From NCBI RefSeq assembly GCF_006716885.1, contig NZ_VFPU01000001.1, positions 1,550,001 through 1,614,000 of the forward strand: a stretch of DNA of 64,000 bases. Reading direction: 5' to 3'. The notes beneath the pieces were generated by a model. The model had not been told where the DNA came from. It saw only the letters and a program-made list of their open reading frames with translations, and did no database searches. Positions 57,575 to 64,000 of this stretch are shown piece by piece (within the stretch, counting starts at the first letter, position 1; each line of letters starts with the position of its first letter). The position numbers and the translations under genes were made by a program. Source of the stretch: Ornithinimicrobium humiphilum (lineage in GTDB: Bacteria; Actinomycetota; Actinomycetes; Actinomycetales; Dermatophilaceae).

Positions 57575-57582
57575 GAGTCCCA

Positions 57583-57588
57583 AGGGTA
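57583..57588 (-). promoter_or_regulatory. Candidate -10 TACCCT of wecB
   Basis: TACCCT on the minus strand, eight bases before the GTG at 57574; implies a leaderless or near-leaderless transcript. Confidence 0.4.
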
Positions 57589-57603
57589 GGCGGAGTGCAC
57601 GCG

Positions 57604-57614
57604 GGATACGTTGG
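57604..57614 (+). promoter_or_regulatory. GGATACGTTGG element with candidate -10 of the GT4-GT2 gene
   Basis: TACGTT (57607-57612) lies six bases before ATG 57619. The surrounding 11-mer GGATACGTTGG recurs in inverted orientation at 60915-60925 before the hydrolase and sugar dehydrogenase genes. Confidence 0.4.
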
Positions 57615-57618
57615 GAAC

Positions 57619-59955
57619 ATGCGCGTGCTCGTGGTGACGACCTGGTACCCCACCCCGTCGTCGCCCGGCACCGGCGTCTTCGTCGCCCGCGACGCCGCGG
57701 CGCTCGCCACCCGCCACGACGTGCGCGTCCTCCACCTCGTGGCGCCGTCGCTCGCGGCGGCGGGCGAGTCCGGCAGCGCGTCGTCCACGGGATCCGTGCC
57801 CACGCAGGGGTATGCCGTGGGCCCGGCCGGGGACGGCGGCGCGCCTCCCGTCGAGCGGCTGGTCATGGACCCCCGCAGGCCCGACCACGTGCTGCGGGCA
57901 GCCCGGCGCGTGCGGGAGGCCGTGGCCGAGGCGGACGTGCTGCACACGATGGCCATCTCGACCCTCCTGCCGATGGCGACCTGGCGCCCCGACGTGCCCT
58001 GGGTCCACACCGAGCACTGGTCCGGGCTCGGCGCCCCCGAGACCCTCGGCCGGGGGATGCGGGCCGCCCGGCTGGCCGTCCGCCCGCTGCTGACGCGCCC
58101 CGATGTCGTCGCGGTCGTGGGGGAGGAGCTCGCCGCCTCCGTGCGCGAGCTGCGCGGCGGTCCGGTCGTGGTCGTGCCCAACATCGTCGAGGCGCCGGGG
58201 GAGCCGGCGCCCCGCCGAGACGCAGACGTCGACCTCGCCGATCGCGGGCCGCTGGAGCTCGTGGCCGTCGGCGGCCTCGTCGACCGCAAGGACCCGCTCC
58301 GCGCCGTCGACGCCATCGCCGAGCTGCGCCGTCGCGGGGTCGACGCCCGGCTCACCTGGGTCGGCACCGGCCCGCTGCACGACGCCGTCGAGGGCCGGGC
58401 CCGCAGCCTCGGGGTGCCGGCCCGGCTGACCGGTCCGCTGCCGCCCGCCGACGTCGCGGGCGTCCTCGCCGGTAGCGACCTCTTCCTGCTGCCGACCCGT
58501 GCCGAGACCTTCTGCGTGGCGGCGGCCGAGGCGCTGGCCGCCGGCCGTCCCGTCGTCGTGGGCGACTCCGGCGGCCCGCGGGCGTTCGTGCGGCCGCCCA
58601 CCGGCAGGCTCGTCGCGCCGGGCGCCCCGCCCGCCGACTGGGCGGACGCCGTCGAGCAGGTCTGGACGGACGCCCGCACGCTCTCCGCCGAGGAGGTGGC
58701 GGCGGACGTGCGTGCCCGCTACGGCCCGGAGGCCTGGGTCGAGCGCGTGGACGAGGTCTACCGGGGCCTGGGCGCGGGCTCGCGGTCCGCTGCAGCCCGC
58801 GGTGTCGCCGCATCGCGGGGGTCCGCCGGCTCCGACGCGTCGACCGACGCCCGCCTCGTCGACGTCGTCATCGCCGTGCACGACCCACGGCGCCAGGTCG
58901 GGCGGGCCGTCCGCTCCGTGCTGGACGGCAGCGGCGACCTGCCGGTCCGCGTCACCGTCGTCTGCCACGACCTCCCGGCCGCCGAGATCGAGACGGCCCT
59001 GGGGGAGGCCCTGGTCGCCGACCCCCGCGTGCGGCTGCTCGAGCACACCGACGGGCTCCGCAGCCCGAGCGGTCCGTTCACCGCCGGCCTCGAGGCGTCC
59101 ACCGCCCCCTGGGTGAGCATCCTGGGGAGCGACGACCGGCTGGCACCCGGCGCGATCGCCCACTGGCTCGACGTCGCACGGACCACGGGCGCCGAGGTGG
59201 TGCTGGCCAGGGTGGAGCTCGAGGGCAGCGTCGTGGCGACGCCGCCGACCCGTGTGCGCCCCGGCCGGAGCCCGGCCGGGGGCCTTCACCTGCGCCGGCG
59301 CGACCACCTCGACCTCGTCCGTGACCGCCTCAGCTATCGCTCGGCTCCGCTCGGGCTGCTCTCGCGCGCGGCGGTCGAGCGCACCGGTGCCCGGCTGCTG
59401 CCGGGGGCCCAGGTCGGCGAGGACGTCCCGTTCGTCACGCGCCTCTACGCCGGGGCGCGCGTGGCGCTGGCCACGGAGGCCCCTTATGTCGTCGGCACCG
59501 AGGCGCAGGACCGCACGACCTACGTGCCGCGCCCGATCCACGACCAGCTCGCGGCGGTCCGGGCCCTCGTCGACGACCCGTGGCTCGCCCGCCGGCCCGC
59601 CTCCGAGCGCCGGGCGGTCGCGGTCAAGCTGATCCGCATCCACGTCTTCGGAGCGGTGCTGACCCGCACCGACCCCGCCTGGTGGACGCCGCAGGAGCGC
59701 GCCGAGCTGGCGGTGATCACCCACGACCTGCTGGAGGCCGCCGGCCCGGCGGCCGGGGCGCTGAGCCGCGCCGACCACGACCTGCTCTCGGCCATCGCGG
59801 ACGTCGACGTGCCGGCCGAGCGGATGGTCGAGCTGGCCCACGCCCGGCGTCGGCACGGCACGCCGCGCACCCTCGTGCCCCGGGACTGGCGCCGGCTGCT
59901 CGACCGGGAGGCTCCGCTCCGCTTCATCGCGTCCTCGCTGGCCGCGCGCCGCTGA
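57619..59955 (+). CDS. Two-domain glycosyltransferase, GT4 then GT2
   Basis: 778 residues. Residues 1-390 are a GT4 domain (VLVVTTWYPTPSSPGTGVFV, HTEHWSGLGAPETLG, VVVPNIVEAPGE, VGGLVDRKDPLRAVDA, LFLLPTRAETFCVAAAEALAAGRPVVVG); about 412-778 are a GT2 domain (VDVVIAVHDPRRQVGRAV, DGLRSPSGPFTAGL, SILGSDDRLAPG, VGEDVPFVTRLYAG, AVKLIRIHVFGAV). The GT2 half parallels the N-terminal half of the GT2-GT4 protein at 52986, so the module order is reversed. Convergent with the hydrolase gene by seven bases. Confidence 0.92.
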   Translation: MRVLVVTTWYPTPSSPGTGVFVARDAAALATRHDVRVLHLVAPSLAAAGESGSASSTGSVPTQGYAVGPAGDGGAPPVERLVMDPRRPDHVLRAARRVREAVAEADVLHTMAISTLLPMATWRPDVPWVHTEHWSGLGAPETLGRGMRAARLAVRPLLTRPDVVAVVGEELAASVRELRGGPVVVVPNIVEAPGEPAPRRDADVDLADRGPLELVAVGGLVDRKDPLRAVDAIAELRRRGVDARLTWVGTGPLHDAVEGRARSLGVPARLTGPLPPADVAGVLAGSDLFLLPTRAETFCVAAAEALAAGRPVVVGDSGGPRAFVRPPTGRLVAPGAPPADWADAVEQVWTDARTLSAEEVAADVRARYGPEAWVERVDEVYRGLGAGSRSAAARGVAASRGSAGSDASTDARLVDVVIAVHDPRRQVGRAVRSVLDGSGDLPVRVTVVCHDLPAAEIETALGEALVADPRVRLLEHTDGLRSPSGPFTAGLEASTAPWVSILGSDDRLAPGAIAHWLDVARTTGAEVVLARVELEGSVVATPPTRVRPGRSPAGGLHLRRRDHLDLVRDRLSYRSAPLGLLSRAAVERTGARLLPGAQVGEDVPFVTRLYAGARVALATEAPYVVGTEAQDRTTYVPRPIHDQLAAVRALVDDPWLARRPASERRAVAVKLIRIHVFGAVLTRTDPAWWTPQERAELAVITHDLLEAAGPAAGALSRADHDLLSAIADVDVPAERMVELAHARRRHGTPRTLVPRDWRRLLDREAPLRFIASSLAARR
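57810..57819 (+). repeat. Decamer GTATGCCGTG in the GT4-GT2 gene
   Basis: Exact copy, read as Gly-Tyr-Ala-Val with rare TAT and preceded by GGG. Confidence 0.6.
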
Positions 59956-59962
59956 GCGAGCG

Positions 59963-60883
59963 TTACAAGCGCTCCTCGAGCCAGGCCAGCACGCCGTCCT
60001 CGACCTCGTCACGGTTGATCTCGTTGAAGACCTCGTGGCGGGCGCCCGGCCACACCGTCGTCGTCACGTCGCGCACGCCGGCGCGGCGCAGCCGCTCCGA
60101 GACCTCCTCGACCGCCGGCGCCCCGCCCAGCGGGTCCGCCCCGCCCGAGACGAGGTGGACCGGCAGGTCGGAGGGAAAGGCCGCATAGGTCGACCCCGCG
60201 CTCACCCAGCGCAGCCCGGTGAGCAGGTCGCGGTAGAAGGCGGTCGTCGCCACCCCGCCGCACAGCTCGTCGGCGGCATAGCTGTCGACCTGCGCCTCGT
60301 CCCGCGAGAGCCAGTCGTAGCGCGTGCGGTTGGGACGGAACGGCCGGTTGCTGGGTCCGAGGGTGAGTGCCTCCAGCAGCGGGCTGCGTGCCCGGGGGCC
60401 CCGCAGCCGCACCTCCAGCTCGGCCAGCCGCACGCCGATCGCCCCGAGGACGCCGGGGTCGGGAGCCGTGCCGGACAGGACCAGCCCCGCCAGCCGGTCG
60501 CCGTAGCGGGCGGCGTAGGCGCGGGCCAGGAAGGAGCCCATCGAGTGGCCGAGCAGCACGACCGGCACGCCGGGATGCTCCTCCCGCAGGTGGTCGGTCA
60601 GCGCGACGAGGTCGTCGACCGCGTCGGCGAAGCCGTGCTCGTCGCCGAGGTGGCCCAGCTCGTCGGGGCCTCCGGCGGTCCTCCCGTGGCCCCGGTGGTC
60701 GGAGGCGTACACCGCATACCCCTGCCCGGCGAGCCGCTCGCCGAGGTGGGCGTAGCGGGCGGCGTGCTCGACCATCCCGTGCGCGATCTGCACGATCGCG
60801 CGCGGCGGACCGTCCGGCAGCCACCGGTGGACGTGGAGGACGGTGCCGTCGGGGACGGTGTGGGTCAGCGTCGAGCCCTGCAT
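59963..60883 (-). CDS. Alpha/beta hydrolase (monoacylglycerol lipase/lysophospholipase type)
   Basis: 306 residues. IVQIAHGMVEHAARY (oxyanion), YASDHRGHGRT, the nucleophile elbow GHSMGS, catalytic Asp region LVSGGADPLGG and the His in WPGARHEVFNEI form a complete Ser-Asp-His triad; the pattern is that of monoglyceride lipases. Cytosolic, no signal. TATCCT lies six bases before ATG 60883. Probably unrelated to glycan synthesis; a lipid-linked substrate is possible. Confidence 0.92.
   Translation of the reverse strand: MQGSTLTHTVPDGTVLHVHRWLPDGPPRAIVQIAHGMVEHAARYAHLGERLAGQGYAVYASDHRGHGRTAGGPDELGHLGDEHGFADAVDDLVALTDHLREEHPGVPVVLLGHSMGSFLARAYAARYGDRLAGLVLSGTAPDPGVLGAIGVRLAELEVRLRGPRARSPLLEALTLGPSNRPFRPNRTRYDWLSRDEAQVDSYAADELCGGVATTAFYRDLLTGLRWVSAGSTYAAFPSDLPVHLVSGGADPLGGAPAVEEVSERLRRAGVRDVTTTVWPGARHEVFNEINRDEVEDGVLAWLEERL
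60710..60719 (-). repeat. One-mismatch copy of the decamer (GTATGCGGTG)
   Basis: Minus-strand copy in the hydrolase gene, read on the coding strand as Gly-Tyr-Ala-Val-Tyr with rare TAT, preceded by GGG. Confidence 0.4.
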
Positions 60884-60889
60884 GGCGTC

Positions 60890-60895
60890 AGGATA
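60890..60895 (-). promoter_or_regulatory. Candidate -10 TATCCT of the hydrolase gene
   Basis: TATCCT on the minus strand, six bases before ATG 60883, with no ribosome site between. Confidence 0.45.
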
Positions 60896-60914
60896 GGCGG
60901 GCCCGGAGCCCCGA

Positions 60915-60933
60915 CCAACGTATCCTGATCAGG
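60915..60933. promoter_or_regulatory. Divergent control region: CCAACGTATCC plus palindrome CCTGATCAGG
   Basis: CCAACGTATCC (60915-60925) is the exact reverse complement of the element at 57604. It overlaps TATCCT (60921-60926), a candidate -10 for the sugar dehydrogenase gene, and runs into CCTGATCAGG (60924-60933), a perfect 10-base palindrome. A regulator binding here would affect both divergent genes. Confidence 0.45.
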
Positions 60934-60966
60934 CAGTTGCCCCCTCCAGGACGGACTCTCCCTGTC

Positions 60967-62292
60967 ATGAAGATCGCGGTCGTCGCGCTCGGCAAGATCG
61001 GTCTCCCGCTCGCGGTGCAGTTCGCGGACGCCGACCCCTCCCACGAGGTGGTCGGGGTGGACGTGAACGCGCAGGTGGTCGAGGCGGTCAACGCCGGCCG
61101 CGAGCCGTTCCCGGGGGAGGCGCACCTGGGCGAGAAGCTCGCGCAGCTGGTCCCCGCGGGTCGGCTGCGGGCCACGACCGATTACGGCGACGCCATTCCC
61201 GGCGCCGACGCGGTCGTGCTCGTCGTGCCGCTCTTCGTCGACGAGACCACCGGCGCCCCCGACTTCGGGTGGATGGACGAGGCGACCCGGTCGCTGGCCG
61301 CGCACCTGACCCCCGGCACCCTCGTCTCCTACGAGACCACCCTTCCGGTCGGCACGACCCGCGGCCGGTGGAAGCCGATGATCGAGGAGATCTCCGGCCT
61401 GACGGAGGGCAGCGACGACGGTTTCCACCTGGTCTTCTCCCCGGAGCGGGTCCTCACCGGTCGGGTGTTCGCCGACCTGCGCCGCTACCCCAAGCTCGTC
61501 GGCGGCCTGACCGAGGCCGGCACCGCCCGGGCGGTCGACTTCTACGAGGCCGTCCTGGACTTCGACGACCGCGACGACCTGCCCCGTCCCAACGGGGTGT
61601 GGGACATGGGCTCGGCCGAGGCCGCGGAGATGGCCAAGCTGGCCGAGACGACCTACCGGGACGTCAACATCGGCCTGGCCAACCAGTTCGCCCGCTTTGC
61701 CGACACCGTCGGCATCGACGTCCACCGCGTCATCGAGGCGTGCAACTCCCAGCCCTACTCCCACATCCACCACCCCGGCATCGCCGTCGGCGGGCACTGC
61801 ATCCCCGTCTACCCCCGCCTCTACCTCTCCACCGACCCCGACGCCACCGTGGTGCGGGCCGCGCGCGAGACCAACGCCGCGATGCCGGCCTACGCCGTGG
61901 CCCGGGCCGAGTCGGTCCTCGGGTCGCTGTCCGGGCTGCGCGTCCTCGTGCTCGGCGCGTCCTACCGCGGCCGGGTCAAGGAGACCGCCTTCTCCGGCAT
62001 CTTCGGCACCGTCGACGCCCTGCGCGAGCGCGGCGCCCAGGTGCTGGTCCACGACCCCATGTACACGCCCGAGGAGCTCGCGGCCTACGGCTGGGAGCCC
62101 TACACCCTCGGCTCCGGCGACACCGTGGACGTCGCGATCGTCCAGGCCGACCATCCCGAGTACGCCACCCTGTCCGCGACCGACCTGCCCGGCCTGCGCC
62201 TGCTCCTCGACGGCCGCCGCGTCACCGACCCCGCCCGCTTCGCCGGCACCCCCCGGCTCACCGTCGGCGGGGGCGAGCCGGGCACCGCATGA
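60967..62292 (+). CDS. Nucleotide-sugar 6-dehydrogenase (UDP-GlcNAc/UDP-ManNAc dehydrogenase type)
   Basis: 441 residues. KIAVVALGKIGLPLAVQ (NAD site), VVLVVPLFVDE, SYETTLPVGTTRGRW, SPERVLTGRVFADLRRYPKLVGG, and the catalytic Cys about 278 in VGGHCIPVYPRL. Oxidises C6 of a 2-acetamido sugar nucleotide to the uronate, the WbpA/WecC step. ATG at 60967 follows a leader of about 40 nt from a candidate -10. Its TGA overlaps the next ATG (ATGA). Confidence 0.93.
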   Translation: MKIAVVALGKIGLPLAVQFADADPSHEVVGVDVNAQVVEAVNAGREPFPGEAHLGEKLAQLVPAGRLRATTDYGDAIPGADAVVLVVPLFVDETTGAPDFGWMDEATRSLAAHLTPGTLVSYETTLPVGTTRGRWKPMIEEISGLTEGSDDGFHLVFSPERVLTGRVFADLRRYPKLVGGLTEAGTARAVDFYEAVLDFDDRDDLPRPNGVWDMGSAEAAEMAKLAETTYRDVNIGLANQFARFADTVGIDVHRVIEACNSQPYSHIHHPGIAVGGHCIPVYPRLYLSTDPDATVVRAARETNAAMPAYAVARAESVLGSLSGLRVLVLGASYRGRVKETAFSGIFGTVDALRERGAQVLVHDPMYTPEELAAYGWEPYTLGSGDTVDVAIVQADHPEYATLSATDLPGLRLLLDGRRVTDPARFAGTPRLTVGGGEPGTA

Positions 62293-64000
62293 GCTGGACC
62301 GCTGTCCTGCCCGCCACCGTCGGGCTCGCGCTGCTCTGGGTCCTTCCCGGGTATGCCGTGCTCCGGCTGCTCGGGGCCCGTGGGCTGCTGGCGCTGGGCG
62401 CCGGTGCCGCGGTGACGACCGGCGTCGCCGGCGTGCTCGGCATCGCCTACGGCCTGGTCGGGATCCCGTGGACCCTGCCCACCGTGCTGCTCGGCCTGCT
62501 GCTCGCCGTCGCGGTCGCGGCCGGGATCGGTCGGCTGCTGCGCACCACCACCGACCCGAGCGGCGTCACCGTGGCCGGCGCCCGCCCGCTGCGGCCCGTC
62601 GAGCGCGGCGGGCTGACGGCGACCTGGCTCGCGGGCGGCGGCGTGCTGGCGGCCGCGATGGCCACCGGCATGGGTCGGCCCGACCAGCCGCCGCAGGCCT
62701 GGGACGCGGTCTTCCACCTCAACGCCCTCTGGTTCGTGCGCGACACGGCCAACGGCAGCTCGCTCGGCGGGCTCGCCCCGATGTACGCCGACACCGTCGC
62801 CCCGTTCTACCCGGCCGTCTGGCACGCCCTCGTCGCCGTCGCTCCCGGCTTCGAGCGCGTCACCGAGGCCGCCAACGCCTCCTCGCTGGTCATCGGCTCG
62901 GTGATCTGGATCGCCGGGCTGGTCGCCCTGACCCGTCTCGTCTTCCCGGGCCGCTCGCTCCCGGTCGTCCTCGTCCCGGTGCTCGCCGCCACCTACGTCA
63001 CCTTCCCGGCCGTCGCGGTCTCGATGCTCGCGGTCTGGCCCTTCGCCCTCTCGGTGGCCTGCCTGCCCGGCACCCTCGCCCTCGTCATCGCCACCACCCG
63101 CGGTGTGCTGTCCTGGCGGATGCACACCTCGCTGGCCCTCGGGCTGGCGCTGGCGGTGGGCGGCGTCGTGCTGGCGCACCCCTCCGGGCTCTTCTCGCTG
63201 CTGCTCCTGGGCCTGCCGCTGGTGACCGTGCTGCTCGCGCGGCAGCTGCTGCGGCGGGCGCGCCTCGGCTCTCCGCTGCTGGCGGCCCTGGCCTTCGCCG
63301 GCTGGCTGGCGGCGGTCGCCGGCCTGCTCGCCTTCCTGGTCACCTTCCCGCCGGTCCGCTCGATCATGGACTACCGGCGCGGCGGGCAGGACTCCTACCT
63401 GCCCGGCCTGGGGTCGCTGCTCGTCGACCACCCGCTGATCTACGTCTACAAGATCACCTCGGTCAACCTGGTCGTCACGATCCTCGTCCTGCTGGGCGTG
63501 GCGCTGACCGTGCGCCGCGTCCACGCCCGCTGGCTCGTCATCTCGCTGCTGGCGGCGGTGGTCGTCACGCTGCTGGCGGCCGGGCCGCCCGACAACCCGT
63601 GGCGGGTGCTGGCGGGCTTCTGGTACACCCAGGCCTCCCGCGTCAACCAGCTCGTCGTGGTGCCGTCGGTGGTGCTTGCGGCGGGCGCCGGCGCGTGGCT
63701 CGTGCGCCACGCCGCCTCCCGCCTCCGCGTGCCGGTCCCCGCCGTGGCCGCCGGGCTGCTCGTGGTCGTCGCTGTGCTCACCTCCGGGCTGCGCTGGACC
63801 AGCCAGACGCAGGTGATGGCCTCGACCTACACCACCTTCCCGATCGCCTGGGGCACGATCCTGGAGCCGGAGGAGATCGAGATGGTCGACCGGGCGGCCG
63901 AGACGCTGCCCGACGACGCCGTGGTGCTCGGGGAGCCGGTCGCCGGCTCGCCCTACCTGCTGCACCGGGCCGACGTGCAGGTCGTCTACCCCCAGCTCAC
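62289..64000 (+). CDS. DUF6541-like polytopic membrane protein (3' end off window)
   Basis: About 570 codons are visible; the gene runs off the right edge. There are about 12 hydrophobic segments, with a long outward loop AWDAVFHLNALWFVRDTANGSSLGG (shown in part) between the third and fourth. PPDNPWRVLAGFWYTQASRVNQL is a conserved-looking loop late in the sequence. Such proteins are found in actinobacterial glycan loci and are proposed to be GT-C-type or polymerase-like; that is family-level knowledge and I cannot prove it here. ATG overlaps the dehydrogenase stop. Confidence 0.85.
   Translation, partial: MSWTAVLPATVGLALLWVLPGYAVLRLLGARGLLALGAGAAVTTGVAGVLGIAYGLVGIPWTLPTVLLGLLLAVAVAAGIGRLLRTTTDPSGVTVAGARPLRPVERGGLTATWLAGGGVLAAAMATGMGRPDQPPQAWDAVFHLNALWFVRDTANGSSLGGLAPMYADTVAPFYPAVWHALVAVAPGFERVTEAANASSLVIGSVIWIAGLVALTRLVFPGRSLPVVLVPVLAATYVTFPAVAVSMLAVWPFALSVACLPGTLALVIATTRGVLSWRMHTSLALGLALAVGGVVLAHPSGLFSLLLLGLPLVTVLLARQLLRRARLGSPLLAALAFAGWLAAVAGLLAFLVTFPPVRSIMDYRRGGQDSYLPGLGSLLVDHPLIYVYKITSVNLVVTILVLLGVALTVRRVHARWLVISLLAAVVVTLLAAGPPDNPWRVLAGFWYTQASRVNQLVVVPSVVLAAGAGAWLVRHAASRLRVPVPAVAAGLLVVVAVLTSGLRWTSQTQVMASTYTTFPIAWGTILEPEEIEMVDRAAETLPDDAVVLGEPVAGSPYLLHRADVQVVYPQL
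62351..62360 (+). repeat. Decamer GTATGCCGTG in the DUF6541-like gene
   Basis: Exact copy, read as Gly-Tyr-Ala-Val with rare TAT, preceded by CGG. Confidence 0.6.

Noticed and set aside
57575..57583. TTG 57583 as start of the 2-epimerase
   Set aside because: It would place the first codon inside the candidate -10 TACCCT and add residues absent from the family's usual N-terminus.

Overview
The window is very GC-rich (hand estimate a little over 70% G+C, nearly every third codon position G or C). It uses many GTG starts, and its genes abut or overlap by ATGA/GTGA. The gene set (sepH, DUF4193, dut-DUF3710-DUF3159, actinobacterial Cys-tailed ferrochelatase, DUF5998, GNAT/acyl-CoA-ligase fusion) points to an Actinomycetota chromosome, most likely order Micrococcales (an Intrasporangiaceae/Ornithinimicrobium-like lineage is my guess from gene content). 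I see no rRNA, tRNA, CRISPR array, insertion sequence or prophage, and no gene-free stretch over 300 bases.

Layout. 1-7.1 kb: a truncated secreted deacetylase with cell-wall-binding repeats, a two-gene ABC-2 drug-type exporter, an M20 amidohydrolase, a PfkB sugar kinase, a small membrane protein and a nitroreductase. 7.2-9.3 kb: an ECF-like sigma factor overlapping a membrane-anchored protein with an external Asp-box (BNR) domain, probably its regulator. 9.4-13.9 kb: a GNAT/ADP-forming CoA-ligase fusion, DUF5998 and a type I phosphodiesterase. 14-26.2 kb: conserved housekeeping genes (tdk, sepH, TRIC-type channel, ferrochelatase, an inositol-monophosphatase-type enzyme, DUF4193, dut, DUF3710, DUF3159, a TRAM/FeS RNA methyltransferase, aconitase).

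26.4-37.4 kb lies between aconitase and dxs: a tiny ORF, a large LuxR-family ATPase regulator, a VOC dioxygenase, a luciferase-like monooxygenase fused to hemerythrin, and a five-gene iron-siderophore import operon with an IdeR/DtxR-like box. 37.5-44.0 kb: dxs, a lipid kinase, an App1-type phosphatase, an OsmC peroxidase, a RIO-type kinase and a HisN-type phosphatase.

44.1-64 kb is a cell-surface polysaccharide locus. Acetyltransferase, aminotransferase and Gfo/Idh dehydrogenase (45.2-48.0 kb), together with a UDP-GlcNAc 2-epimerase (56.5 kb) and a nucleotide-sugar dehydrogenase (61 kb), make the five enzyme classes needed for a UDP-2,3-diacetamido-2,3-dideoxy-mannuronic-acid type donor. Around them are several glycosyltransferases, two of which are two-domain fusions carrying the same modules in opposite order, an ABC exporter that could flip the glycan, and a DUF6541-like polytopic protein cut by the right edge.

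The least expected signal is at nucleotide level: the decamer GTATGCCGTG occurs seven times exactly (both strands, coding and non-coding, different reading frames), with further one-mismatch copies, against roughly 0.1 expected from base composition.
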